This document shows positions 44,295-53,578 of a stretch of 64,000 bases of DNA, in pieces. The translations under genes were made by a program, and so were the position numbers. This stretch comes from Flectobacillus longus (GTDB lineage Bacteria > Bacteroidota > Bacteroidia > Cytophagales > Spirosomataceae), in the NCBI RefSeq assembly GCF_030056705.1, contig NZ_JASHIC010000014.1:62001-126000 (forward strand), in the 5' to 3' direction. Position 1 is the first letter of the stretch; each line of letters opens with the position of its first letter. The notes under the pieces are model-generated. The model was not told the DNA's origin and did no database searches. It was given only the letters and a program-made list of their open reading frames with translations.

Positions 44295-45323
44295 ATGTTA
44301 CAAACAATTACGAAGATAACCTTGAGCGTATTACTTATAGGAATATGTATAGATGTTTTTGCTCAAAGTAATGACACGCAAGCTTACAGTTTTTTGAAAA
44401 TACCAACAGCACCTACTATAGCAGCATTGGGTGGTATTCAGAATAACATAAAAGATGTAAATGGCTTTTTCCAAAATCCTGCACTCGTAGATTCTTCTCA
44501 AAAAGGTAAAATGTCGCTCAATTTTATGCCTTATTTTCAACAGGCAAAACTGCTTTCAGTTACGAGCAATTTTTCGGCTCTGGGACGTAGTTGGGGGATA
44601 GGAGTACAGTATTTAGATTATGGGGATTTTGTGACGACTGACCCACTTGGAAATCAGCAAGGGCAGTTCAACGCCAATGATTTTGCTGTTAGTCTAGGAA
44701 CATCACAACAGCAAGGCAATATCCGTTTTGGTACAAGTCTCAAATTGGTAGGCTCTACGATTGAACAATACAACTCTACAGCTTTATTGGCAGATTTTGG
44801 GGCTATTTTTATACATCCTACTAAAGAAATTTCATATTCTTTAGTAGTCAAAAATTTTGGATTTGTGCTCAAAGATTACTCCCCAACAAGCGATAGTCAA
44901 GTACCGTTGGACGTTCAAATGGGGTTACATTTCAAACCCATTAATATGCCAGCTAGGTTTTCGTTGATGGGTCATCATCTTTACAAATACGATATTGCTT
45001 ACACAAACCCTAATGTAGTAGTTACTGACCTAAATGGCAATGTGATAAGCCAGAAAGCGGGTGTGGTTGATCAGGTAGCACGGCATTTGGTCTTTGGCGT
45101 AGAATTATTGTTTAGTAAAAACCTCCAAGCACTCATCGGATATAACCACCTTCGAAACCGAGAATTAAGTTTGACAAAAGGCTCAAGCTTTGGTGGCTTT
45201 TCGGTTGGTTTACGTTTCAAGACTAAATACCTTGAACTGTCCTATAGCTATTCGGGTTATCATGCTAGTGCTTCAGCCAATAGCTTTGGATTGATTTTAG
45301 ACTTGAAAAAAATAGTAAAATGA
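44295..45323 (+). CDS. porQ: Type IX secretion system protein PorQ
   Basis: This 342-residue protein has a signal peptide (LQTITKITLSVLLIGICIDVFA) and then a PorQ-type N-terminus with YSFLKIPTAPTIAALGG and NPALVDSSQKGKM, ending in an aromatic beta-barrel-like C-terminus. PorQ is an outer-membrane barrel of the PorP/PorV family that works with PorZ in type IX secretion. The longer frame from 44202 adds a region without a signal peptide, so ATG at 44295 is chosen. Other T9SS genes are not in the window. Confidence 0.88.
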   Translation: MLQTITKITLSVLLIGICIDVFAQSNDTQAYSFLKIPTAPTIAALGGIQNNIKDVNGFFQNPALVDSSQKGKMSLNFMPYFQQAKLLSVTSNFSALGRSWGIGVQYLDYGDFVTTDPLGNQQGQFNANDFAVSLGTSQQQGNIRFGTSLKLVGSTIEQYNSTALLADFGAIFIHPTKEISYSLVVKNFGFVLKDYSPTSDSQVPLDVQMGLHFKPINMPARFSLMGHHLYKYDIAYTNPNVVVTDLNGNVISQKAGVVDQVARHLVFGVELLFSKNLQALIGYNHLRNRELSLTKGSSFGGFSVGLRFKTKYLELSYSYSGYHASASANSFGLILDLKKIVK

Positions 45324-45342
45324 TATTTCTCTTTTGAAAGTG

Positions 45343-45375
45343 TTGTGATAGCACTCAAAGAATTCAATAAATTTG
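45343..45375 (+). promoter_or_regulatory. Candidate hslU promoter
   Basis: TTG at 45343-45345 and TAAATTTG at 45368-45375 fit the Bacteroidota -33/-7 pattern with a 22-bp spacer. The start codon is 95 bp downstream. The -33 part is weak. Confidence 0.4.
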
Positions 45376-45469
45376 TCGAAAATATACGTTAACTAATTTC
45401 CCTAACGAAAACCTTAGAATTACTTGAGTTTAACTTATACTTACTCATGTAATTCTCACACTTGAAAAT

Positions 45470-46867
45470 ATGAATATGACAAACTTAGATGTATTGACTC
45501 CAAAACAGATTGTAGAAGAGCTAGACAAACATATTATCGGTCAGCACGATGCAAAGAAAAACGTTGCGATTGCCTTACGCAACCGTTGGAGAAGAATGAA
45601 TACCCCTGCTGATATTCAAAAAGAGATTACGCCTAATAATATTTTGATGATAGGTTCGACGGGCGTTGGTAAAACTGAAATTGCTCGTCGTTTGGCCAAA
45701 TTAGCTGATGCCCCTTTTACCAAGGTTGAGGCTTCCAAATTTACTGAAGTTGGCTATGTAGGTCGCGATGTCGAATCAATGGTCAGAGACTTGGTAGAAT
45801 CATCGGTACATTTGGTACAACTTTCCAAGAAAGAAGCCGTAAAGGATAAGGCTACCGAAGCTGTTGAAGAAATTATTTTGGAAGCGCTTGTGCCTGCAAT
45901 GCCAAAGATTTCGAAAAAAGCCAAAGCAGAGGCTGCTGCCAATCCTGATGCAATGCCTGTTTCGGACGAGGAGTTGAATCATAAAACAAGAGAGTTATTT
46001 CGTGAAAAATTGCGTCGTGGCGAATTGGAACATCGTAAGATAGAAATTGATGTGAAAGCTTCTAATTCTCCCAATATCGGTGTAATGGGTGGTCCTATTG
46101 ACGAGATGTCTATGATGAACATTCAGGAGATGATAGGGGGAATGATTCCTAAAAAACAAAAGAAAAGAAAACTTACCATAGCCGAAGCCCGCAAAATTTT
46201 GATGGAGGAAGAATCTTCAAAATTGATTGACATGGACGAGGTAAAAGATGAGGCGATTCGTAAAGCTGAAAATTTGGGAATTATTTTTATTGACGAAATA
46301 GATAAAATTGCTTCTAATCGTAGTGGAGGTGGTGGCCCAGATGTAAGCCGTGAAGGAGTACAACGAGACCTTTTACCAATTGTGGAGGGCTCAACGGTAA
46401 ATACCAAATATGGTGTTATCAATACCGACCACGTCTTGTTTATTGCGGCAGGGGCTTTCCATGTGTCCAAGCCGAGTGACTTGATTCCAGAGCTTCAAGG
46501 ACGTTTTCCGATTCGTGTCGAACTACAAAGTCTGAAAGAAGAGGATTTCTATAGAATCTTAAAAGAACCGAAAGGTGCGTTGACAAAACAATACGAAGCA
46601 TTATTAGCTTCTGAAAATGTAGAATTATCATTCAATGACGATGCGCTTCAGGAAATAGCGAGTATTGCCTATAACGTCAATACCGAAGTTGAAAATATAG
46701 GTGCTCGTCGTTTGCAAACAGTTATGTCGCATTTACTCAATGACTTAATGTTTGATATACCTGATGTAATTGCACCAAATGCCAAGGTGGTTGTAACCAA
46801 AGAATTAGTACAGGAACGTTTAGGAGGATTGGTGAAAAATCGTGATTTGAGCCAGTTTATTTTATAA
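45470..46867 (+). CDS. hslU: ATP-dependent protease ATPase subunit HslU
   Basis: This 465-residue AAA+ protein has an N-terminal TPKQIVEELDKHIIGQ segment, Walker A GSTGVGKTE, an I-domain insertion (about residues 125-255) and Walker B IIFIDEIDKIA. It ends with RDLSQFIL, the hydrophobic tail that inserts into HslV. HslU unfolds substrates for the peptidase HslV, which is not adjacent here. A second ATG two codons in is possible. The C-terminus is intact, so function with a distant HslV is likely. Confidence 0.97.
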   Translation: MNMTNLDVLTPKQIVEELDKHIIGQHDAKKNVAIALRNRWRRMNTPADIQKEITPNNILMIGSTGVGKTEIARRLAKLADAPFTKVEASKFTEVGYVGRDVESMVRDLVESSVHLVQLSKKEAVKDKATEAVEEIILEALVPAMPKISKKAKAEAAANPDAMPVSDEELNHKTRELFREKLRRGELEHRKIEIDVKASNSPNIGVMGGPIDEMSMMNIQEMIGGMIPKKQKKRKLTIAEARKILMEEESSKLIDMDEVKDEAIRKAENLGIIFIDEIDKIASNRSGGGGPDVSREGVQRDLLPIVEGSTVNTKYGVINTDHVLFIAAGAFHVSKPSDLIPELQGRFPIRVELQSLKEEDFYRILKEPKGALTKQYEALLASENVELSFNDDALQEIASIAYNVNTEVENIGARRLQTVMSHLLNDLMFDIPDVIAPNAKVVVTKELVQERLGGLVKNRDLSQFIL

Positions 46868-46884
46868 ATTGTATTAGAATAATC

Positions 46885-46917
46885 AAAAAGCTCTCTAGAA
46901 ATAGAGGGCTTTTTTTA
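46885..46917 (+). terminator. Terminator of hslU
   Basis: AAAAAGCTCTCTA (46885-46897) pairs with TAGAGGGCTTTTT (46902-46914) around a GAAA loop, followed by more T residues. Confidence 0.88.
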
Positions 46918-46986
46918 TGTAAATTGATAAATTTGCTAAAAGCTTCAGGCTTTTTATTATCCAAACAAATACTAATTATAAATCCT

Positions 46987-49362
46987 ATGTTTAACTATGT
47001 ATTACCTAGGGGCTTAAAGGTTTTAGCTTTGAGTCTTTTGAGCATCAACTTGCTTTTTGCTCAAACTAATCGCTCTTTACCTCGAAGCACCCCCGAAGCC
47101 GAAGGTGTATCTTCCGAAGCAATCAATCAGTTTATCGAAGCTGCCAGCAAAAGCAAACATGAGTTTCATAGTTTTATGTTGTTACGCCATGGCAAAGTGA
47201 TTTCAGAAGCTTGGTGGTCACCATATCGCTCTGATTTGAAACATACCATGTATTCGGTTAGTAAAAGTTTTACAGCTACTGCTGTAGGTTTTGCAGTAAG
47301 TGAAAAAAAGCTTTCAGTAAATGATCCTGTGATTTCATTTTTCCCAGAAGAAACTCCCGCTCAACCGTCCGAATTTTTAAAGCAATTGAAGATTAAAGAT
47401 TTGCTTTCGATGAGTGTAGGGCACAAAATGGATCCAACATTTGAGATTGCGAGCAAGAATGAAAATTGGATAAAAGCTTTTTTGAATACGCAAATTGTCA
47501 ACGAGCCGGGCACAAAGTTTTTGTATAACTCGGCAGCAACTTATATGCTTTCGGCAATTGTTCAGAAAGTTACAGGTCAAAAGATTTTAGACTATTTAAA
47601 GCCACGCCTATTTGACCCACTAGGAGTAGAGGGAATCGATTGGGAAGTAGACCCCCAAGGTATTAATGTAGGAGGGTGGGGTTTGCGTTTAAAGACGGAG
47701 GATATGGCCAAATTTGGGCAACTATTTTTACAAAAAGGCATTTGGAACGGCAAACAAATTTTACCAAAAGCGTGGGTTGAGGAGGCTTCTACCATGAAAA
47801 TCATGCAAGACCCATCAGCACCACAGGATAAAAAAGATGCTAGCGATTGGTTACAGGGCTATTGTTATCAAATGTGGCGTTGTCGAAATAATGCTTTTAG
47901 AGGGGATGGTGCCAACGGACAATTTATTATCGTCATGCCAGAGCAAGATGCTGTTGTAATCATTACGGCTGAAGCACCAGATATGCAGTCTGAAATTAAT
48001 TTGGTTTGGGAATACCTTTTGCCAGCGCTCAAAACGCAAAAAGTACCTGCCAATAAAACAGCTTATGCAAAATTGAAAAATACAATTCAGAGCCTCAGTT
48101 TGCCAATCCCTCAGCAACAGACAAGTTCAACGATGCAGTCAAGTATTCAAGGAAAGACCTTTGCGATAACTTCTGGCGATGTGAGTTTTAAGAATATAAA
48201 ATTTGATTTTCAGGATGGTGTATGTGTCGTAAAATTAGGAACAGATACTGTAGCTCATGAACTAAAGTTTGGTTCAGGCAAATGGATTTTTGACCAAACT
48301 ACTAAGCGAGGTCCTTATTTGGTGGCTGGCGCAAAAGCTAACCGCACAGGTTTGCCTGCTTTTAAGATTGCAGGAAGCTATACTTGGCAAGACAATAATA
48401 CCTTGATGCTTACCTTGCGTTATATCGAAAGTCCACATACCGAAACCATCGTATGTAAGTTTGATGGCGATAAAGTATCAGTTGATTTCCAGAATATTTT
48501 TAATCAAAATACAAAGCGAACACTATTCAAAGGTATTCAGACGGTTTCTCGCACCAATGCGCCTAAATTAATTATTCGTGGCGACGATATGGGATATTCA
48601 CATTCAGGAAATGACGCTCTGATTCAATCATATCGTAATGGCATCGAAACTTCTATTGAGGTGATTGTTCCCTCGTCTTGGTTTCCTGAAGCGGTAAAAT
48701 TGTTGAAAGATAATCCTAATATCGATGTAGGTTTACACTTTGCTATTACTAGCGAGTGGGATAATGTAAAATGGCGTCCACTCACTGATTGTCCTAGTCT
48801 CAAAAATGCTGATGGTTATTTTTATCCAATGCTTTTTCATAATAAAAATTACCCCAAACAAGCGGTAATGGATCAAGATTGGAAAATAGAAGATATAGAA
48901 AAAGAACTCCATGCCCAAATCAAAATAGCCTTGAAGTATATCCCAAGATTGAGCCATGTTTCGGGGCACATGTTTAGTTTGGGCTTTGCGCCTGAGGTCA
49001 AAGAAATGGCAAAACGAGTTGCCAAACAGTATAATCTACCCATGGTTGATACCGATGGTACACAGGATTATAAAATCAATTATACTGGTTTTGACACAAG
49101 AGGATTGAATACACAACAAAAAGTAAAAGCATTTATCGAGATGTTTGATAAGCTCGAAGATGGCAAAACGTATGTTTTTGTAGAGCATCCTGGGCTCGAT
49201 AATCATGAATTACGAGCTATTTCGCACATTGGCTACGAAGACGTAGCCGAAGGCCGTCAGGACGTAACGACTATTTTTACAAGTGAAGAAGTACGAGAAG
49301 CAGTAGTAAAAAAAGGAATTGAACTTGTAAGCTATAAGGAAGCTTTACAAAAATTGAAATAA
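46987..49362 (+). CDS. Beta-lactamase-fold hydrolase fused to ChbG-type deacetylase
   Basis: This 791-residue protein has a signal peptide (FNYVLPRGLKVLALSLLS), then a serine beta-lactamase-like domain with SVSK (Ser90, Lys93) and Tyr180-Asn181. A linker follows at about residues 385-525. The C-terminal third (from about residue 530) is a ChbG/YdjC deacetylase domain with metal-binding DDMG (Asp533, Asp534), NIDVGLHF and SHVSGHMF. ChbG-type enzymes deacetylate chitooligosaccharides, and the N-terminal domain resembles class C beta-lactamase/DD-peptidase relatives. The frame is open to 46924, but the natural start is 46987. Together they suggest a secreted enzyme acting on an acetylated glycan or peptidoglycan fragment. 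Confidence 0.87.
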   Translation: MFNYVLPRGLKVLALSLLSINLLFAQTNRSLPRSTPEAEGVSSEAINQFIEAASKSKHEFHSFMLLRHGKVISEAWWSPYRSDLKHTMYSVSKSFTATAVGFAVSEKKLSVNDPVISFFPEETPAQPSEFLKQLKIKDLLSMSVGHKMDPTFEIASKNENWIKAFLNTQIVNEPGTKFLYNSAATYMLSAIVQKVTGQKILDYLKPRLFDPLGVEGIDWEVDPQGINVGGWGLRLKTEDMAKFGQLFLQKGIWNGKQILPKAWVEEASTMKIMQDPSAPQDKKDASDWLQGYCYQMWRCRNNAFRGDGANGQFIIVMPEQDAVVIITAEAPDMQSEINLVWEYLLPALKTQKVPANKTAYAKLKNTIQSLSLPIPQQQTSSTMQSSIQGKTFAITSGDVSFKNIKFDFQDGVCVVKLGTDTVAHELKFGSGKWIFDQTTKRGPYLVAGAKANRTGLPAFKIAGSYTWQDNNTLMLTLRYIESPHTETIVCKFDGDKVSVDFQNIFNQNTKRTLFKGIQTVSRTNAPKLIIRGDDMGYSHSGNDALIQSYRNGIETSIEVIVPSSWFPEAVKLLKDNPNIDVGLHFAITSEWDNVKWRPLTDCPSLKNADGYFYPMLFHNKNYPKQAVMDQDWKIEDIEKELHAQIKIALKYIPRLSHVSGHMFSLGFAPEVKEMAKRVAKQYNLPMVDTDGTQDYKINYTGFDTRGLNTQQKVKAFIEMFDKLEDGKTYVFVEHPGLDNHELRAISHIGYEDVAEGRQDVTTIFTSEEVREAVVKKGIELVSYKEALQKLK

Positions 49363-49380
49363 GATTTAAGTTGTGTGCTT

Positions 49381-49408
49381 TAGGCACTAGGCAACAGGCA
49401 CTAGGCAA
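49381..49408 (+). repeat. Four TAGGCAN heptads
   Basis: TAGGCAC-TAGGCAA-CAGGCAC-TAGGCAA are contiguous, in the region after the ChbG-fusion stop. Confidence 0.8.
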
Positions 49409-49502
49409 AGAGTTTTAAAATGTTTTTAATAGCCAAAGACATACTTTTTCCCAAAGCCCAATCTTAAATTTAATTTTGCCCGAAATAGGTATTAAGCAAT
49501 AT

Positions 49503-49571
49503 GCCGTAAGCTGAAGGTATAAATGTGTTTCTAATAAAATCAGGAATACATTTTTGCCTAATGCCTACGGC
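49503..49571. repeat. Imperfect heptad hairpin before the rpoN 3' end
   Basis: The left arm (49503-49529) and right arm (49545-49571) of about 27 nt pair imperfectly (GCCGTAAGC with GCCTACGGC ends). The right arm shows the heptads GCCTAAT-GCCTACG-GCTTATA. It lies between two convergent genes and may act as a terminator for both. Confidence 0.6.
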
Positions 49572-49588
49572 TTATAACCTAAGGCATA

Positions 49589-51010
49589 TTATAATACTTT
49601 CCGTAACTGAGCGGGTAATATACCTAATTGTTCTCTATATTTAGCGACTGTTCTTCGGGCAGTTGGAAAGCCTCTTTCCTTCAAAATATCTGTTATTTGT
49701 GAGTCATTTAGTGGAGATTTAGGGTTTTCGCAAGTAACAATATCTCTTATTACATGCTGAATAGATTTATTTGATACCCAATTGCCATCCTCTTTTTGTG
49801 TAGCCTCTGAAAATAAATCCTTTAAATGAATTAGGCCAAAGGGCGTTTGGGCATATTTTCCACTTGTAACTCTCGAAACAGTCGCAATATCCATATCAAT
49901 AATATGTGCAACATCTTTCAAAATCATGGGTTTAAGCAACTGAATATCTCCCGATTGAAAATAGTCTTTTTGTAATCTAATAATCGTTTTAATAACCTTT
50001 TGCATTGTTCTTTCTCGTTGCTCAATCGCCTGAATAAGCCATTGTGCTTGTGTTATTTTTTGTTGAATAAACGACGACGCATTTTTAGTAAATTGCTGTT
50101 GAAGATTAGTAACAACAGGCTCATTGATTTTGATTTTGGGAAGTGATCTAGAATTGAGACTTGCTTCTAACTGATTCATTCCCTGAATGATAATATAGTC
50201 AGGTACGACGTATTCTTGAGAGGAAGATGCAAGCAACTTAGTATGAAGTGGATGTACATTTAATGATAAAATTAGCTTTTGAACTGCTTGTAACTCTTCC
50301 TCACTCAATGCTAATTCTCGCATAATTTTATCGAATTGCTTATTGGCAAATTCTTGAAAATATTGAGTGATTATTATTCTAGAGTTTTCGGCAAGTGGAG
50401 AAAAATCGTTTTTAAGTTGGAAAAACAAATATGAGGCAGGGTTTTTGCTTGCTAGACCTTGAGGCTCTAGTTGCTGAATAAGTATAATAGCATCGATTAT
50501 CTCTGATTCTTTAACGAAGGTATTTTGAGCAAAAGAGATGTCATCAGCTAAATCCTCAAGTTCGTATGGCAAAAAGCCGTGTTCGTCTAATGAATGTATG
50601 ATATATCGACAAATTTCTGCTTGTTTGTGAGAAATACTTAAATGGTAGATTTGCTCAAGTACTTCGTCGAGCAATGAAGTATCTTGTCTAAGTTGGAGTG
50701 ATTCAATCGAAATGCCTGAATTTGTTTCGGTAAAGTTATAGTTTGAACTGTTTTCTTCATCTATTTCGTCCCAATCTTTAAAATTGGAGTTTTCCGACAA
50801 TGAAGATGAGTTTGATAGTTCATGCTCAAATTCACTGTTGGGATTTTCTTCTAATTCTAAGAGGGGGTTTTCGGTAAGTACTTCTTCTATTTTGGTATGA
50901 AGTTCGAGTGTAGAGTATTGAAGAAAATTAAGCCATTGAATTTGTTTAGATGATATTTTGAGTTGTTGTTTGGTATTTTGTGTTAGGTTCAGCATATTTT
51001 CATGTATCAT
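49589..51010 (-). CDS. rpoN: RNA polymerase sigma-54 factor RpoN
   Basis: This 473-residue protein has the N-terminal activator-interacting region rich in Gln and Leu (KQQLKISSKQIQWLNFLQYS), an acidic linker, the core-binding region and the C-terminal RpoN box ARRTVAKYRE with the DNA-binding helix before it. It directs transcription at -24/-12 promoters with NtrC-type activators such as the one at 39159. Start may be at 51010 or 50995 (MLNLTQN). The gene is alone, divergent from the CHASE3 kinase gene. Confidence 0.96.
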   Translation of the reverse strand: MIHENMLNLTQNTKQQLKISSKQIQWLNFLQYSTLELHTKIEEVLTENPLLELEENPNSEFEHELSNSSSLSENSNFKDWDEIDEENSSNYNFTETNSGISIESLQLRQDTSLLDEVLEQIYHLSISHKQAEICRYIIHSLDEHGFLPYELEDLADDISFAQNTFVKESEIIDAIILIQQLEPQGLASKNPASYLFFQLKNDFSPLAENSRIIITQYFQEFANKQFDKIMRELALSEEELQAVQKLILSLNVHPLHTKLLASSSQEYVVPDYIIIQGMNQLEASLNSRSLPKIKINEPVVTNLQQQFTKNASSFIQQKITQAQWLIQAIEQRERTMQKVIKTIIRLQKDYFQSGDIQLLKPMILKDVAHIIDMDIATVSRVTSGKYAQTPFGLIHLKDLFSEATQKEDGNWVSNKSIQHVIRDIVTCENPKSPLNDSQITDILKERGFPTARRTVAKYREQLGILPAQLRKVL

Positions 51011-51234
51011 ATTTCAGTGTATAAAAGTTATGTCAAAGAAAGCACCGAATTTTTTAAAAATATAAAAAAAAAGAGGAATTCCGACGAATATCACCTAGAT
51101 AGAAGTAAACAGTAAAAAAAGGCTAGTATATTGATGAAAAATCTACGAAAGCCTGTAAGTTTGTACTACAGCGAATTTGTTATTATAGAGAAACCTCTAC
51201 ATTCTGTAGAAAACTTACCACATTACTTTTGTTC

Positions 51235-52635
51235 ATGTATAACTCTCTCCGAAACGTAGTCATATTATTTGCAGGAAGTATTGTGCTACTAGGTATGCTT
51301 TCCTTTTCGGCTTACCATGAGGTTCGAGAATCCCTTGAATATGCAAAATCTGTGGAGCGAATACATATTATTCAGCATGAGGCAGAACAGCTAGGAGCAA
51401 CACTCAAGGAGCTTGAAAATTCACATAAGGGTTATGTTTTTACGAAAGAAGATCAATATTTAAACTTAATCTTTGCAAGTAAAGAACAAATCAGTAAGCT
51501 TTTGGCTTCGCTACAACGAAAAGTAAAAGACAACGAAAGTCAGTTGTTCCGATTAGAGTCTTTTAAGCGGGGCTTTAGAAAACATATAGCTTTTTTGAAT
51601 AATAGTATTCGAGCAATTCGTACTGCAGGAAAAGTTGATAACGATGCAGTCTCTAAAAGCCAAATTCAAGCAAATCAAATGTTGCGTGATTTGAGTAGTT
51701 TCCAAAATTATCAAAAGCAATTATTGTCGGTTCGGGGCATGCAAAAAGATCAGACTGATAATCAAATGAGTCGAAAAATGTTCTTATTTGCATTATTTAC
51801 GGTGATTTTACTATTGGTAAGCTTTGGCTTAATTTTTTCAGAACTACGAAAACGAATTACTTTTCAAGATGAATTAGAGCGCAAAATAGAAGAATTAAAA
51901 CGCTCCAATTCTGAATTAGAACAGTTTGCTTATGTGGCTTCACACGATATGCAGGAGCCTTTGCGTAAAATCAGGGCATTTAGCGATATGTTATTGATAC
52001 GCCAAAGAGCCGTTCTGAACGAAGATGGAAAGTCGACACTTCAAAAAATCGCTAAAAGTTCAGAAAGATTACAAAATCTGATTAATGATTTATTGGCCTT
52101 TTCGAGATTGGTTAACAAAAATGCTCAAAATGTAGAAACTGTATCTTTGGATATTCTACTTTCAGATGTGCTAAAAGATCTTTCGATGTTGACAATCGAA
52201 AAAAATGCCATTATCGAGTACGATCATTTGCCGACAATTTCAGGTGTGAGTTTTCAATTACATCAACTATTATTGAATTTGATTAGCAATGCACTTAAAT
52301 TTAGTAAAAATGGTATTGCTCCTCATATTACTATCCGTTATAGATTATTGCTGGGAAGCAAAATATTTAATATTCCAGAAGTTAAACCATTTTTAACCTA
52401 TCATGAAATAACAATCTCAGACAATGGGATTGGTTTTGAGCAGGAGTACGCCGATAAAATCTTTATGATTTTTCAACGATTACACGCAAAAAGTCAGTTT
52501 GAAGGTACTGGAATTGGCTTAGCAGTTTGTAAGCGTGTAGTTACTAATCATAATGGATACATCAAGGCCGAATCTGTTTCAGGTCATGGTGCCACATTTA
52601 CTATTTATTTGCCAAATAACCGCAACGAAGAATGA
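51235..52635 (+). CDS. CHASE3-domain histidine kinase
   Basis: This 466-residue kinase has an N-terminal membrane segment, a CHASE3 extracytoplasmic domain (about residues 30-170, SHKGYVFTKEDQYL), a second membrane segment (KMFLFALFTVILLLVSFGLI) and a HisKA/HATPase core with YVASHDMQEPLRK. The core resembles the one at 37210. The ATG at 51235 is preferred over the TTG at 51229. The last codons overlap the receiver gene by ATGA, so the two form a coupled pair. Confidence 0.92.
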   Translation: MYNSLRNVVILFAGSIVLLGMLSFSAYHEVRESLEYAKSVERIHIIQHEAEQLGATLKELENSHKGYVFTKEDQYLNLIFASKEQISKLLASLQRKVKDNESQLFRLESFKRGFRKHIAFLNNSIRAIRTAGKVDNDAVSKSQIQANQMLRDLSSFQNYQKQLLSVRGMQKDQTDNQMSRKMFLFALFTVILLLVSFGLIFSELRKRITFQDELERKIEELKRSNSELEQFAYVASHDMQEPLRKIRAFSDMLLIRQRAVLNEDGKSTLQKIAKSSERLQNLINDLLAFSRLVNKNAQNVETVSLDILLSDVLKDLSMLTIEKNAIIEYDHLPTISGVSFQLHQLLLNLISNALKFSKNGIAPHITIRYRLLLGSKIFNIPEVKPFLTYHEITISDNGIGFEQEYADKIFMIFQRLHAKSQFEGTGIGLAVCKRVVTNHNGYIKAESVSGHGATFTIYLPNNRNEE

Positions 52636-53066
52636 AACACTTACCAATCTTAATTGCCGATGATGACGAAGATGATAGATTTTTGATTAAAGCAGCATTT
52701 GAGGAGTGCGGTTCTTCCATTTCATTGTTTTTTGTACAAGATGGATTAGAACTGATGCAGTATTTGAATAATGAAAATGCTTATGCCGATGCCAATGTGT
52801 ACAAGCAGCCTTCGTTGATTCTTTTAGATTTGAATATGCCTAAAAAGGATGGAAGAGAAATTATTCAGGAAATGCGGGCAAATACCAATTTTAGAGCTAT
52901 TCCAATTGTAGTATTGAGTACTTCTAATGCACCTAGTGATATTAGAACTTGCTACGAATTAGGAGCGAATAGCTTTATTACAAAACCATCTTCTTTTGAA
53001 GGCTTGCTCGAAATTATTAAAAATCTACAACAATTTTGGTTTGTAACTGCTTCATTACCGCAATAA
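52632..53066 (+). CDS. Single-domain response regulator (Rcp1-like)
   Basis: This 144-residue protein is a receiver domain alone. It has acidic residues D10-D12, phosphoacceptor Asp in LILLDLNMPKKDG and Lys in FITKPSSFEG. It resembles Rcp1-type receivers that pair with phytochrome-like kinases. It overlaps the kinase gene start by four bases (ATGA) and should be its direct phosphoacceptor. It has no output domain, so it probably passes phosphate on or acts by protein binding. Confidence 0.93.
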   Translation: MKHLPILIADDDEDDRFLIKAAFEECGSSISLFFVQDGLELMQYLNNENAYADANVYKQPSLILLDLNMPKKDGREIIQEMRANTNFRAIPIVVLSTSNAPSDIRTCYELGANSFITKPSSFEGLLEIIKNLQQFWFVTASLPQ

Positions 53067-53106
53067 AATCAAACGCCCTCAATTTAATTGAGGGCGTTTG
53101 ATTTTT
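53066..53106 (+). terminator. Strong terminator after the kinase/receiver pair
   Basis: AAATCAAACGCCCTCAATT and its reverse complement (53086-53104) flank a single T and run into T residues. The stem starts at the stop codon itself. Confidence 0.92.
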
Positions 53107-53149
53107 AAAATTCTTGAGTAAGGATAAAACATTTTATCACTCTATTTAA

Positions 53150-53350
53150 CTATGCCTTGTTGGTTACTTCTTGCAACTTGGCTTTGCCAGTCTTTAGTGT
53201 TGAAAGCAAATCATCTGTAAGATTGCCAGTCCCATCCTTAATTTTCTTACGTAAGTCTTTCCCTTTCTCAGGTGCTAAGAGCATACCAACCACTGCTCCA
53301 GCGGCTGCTGCTGCGAACAAGCTCAATGCAATTTTCGTGTTTTTTGTCAT
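53150..53350 (-). CDS. YtxH-domain small protein
   Basis: This 66-residue protein has one hydrophobic segment (IALSLFAAAAAGAVVGMLLA), followed by APEKGKDLRKKIKDG, a YtxH-family signature. YtxH proteins are small membrane-attached proteins linked to general stress in several bacteria. It lies on the opposite strand between two receiver genes. The biochemical role is not known. Confidence 0.85.
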   Translation of the reverse strand: MTKNTKIALSLFAAAAAGAVVGMLLAPEKGKDLRKKIKDGTGNLTDDLLSTLKTGKAKLQEVTNKA

Positions 53351-53578
53351 GGTACAAAGGATTTATAAGTTGGAGACGTTTTTACTTTATATACTTTAAA
53401 CGCCTACAATATCTTAAATGTTACCGAATAGAGCTTAAAATTGACTTAAAATTTGAGTAAGCGGTTAGATGTGTAGCTTGGCATGATTTTTTTCTCTATT
53501 TGTATAGGCATAAAATATGTCTTAATTTATTTAACGATTGAAACCCATTATTATCCCTTATAACCTTATTGCTTTTGC

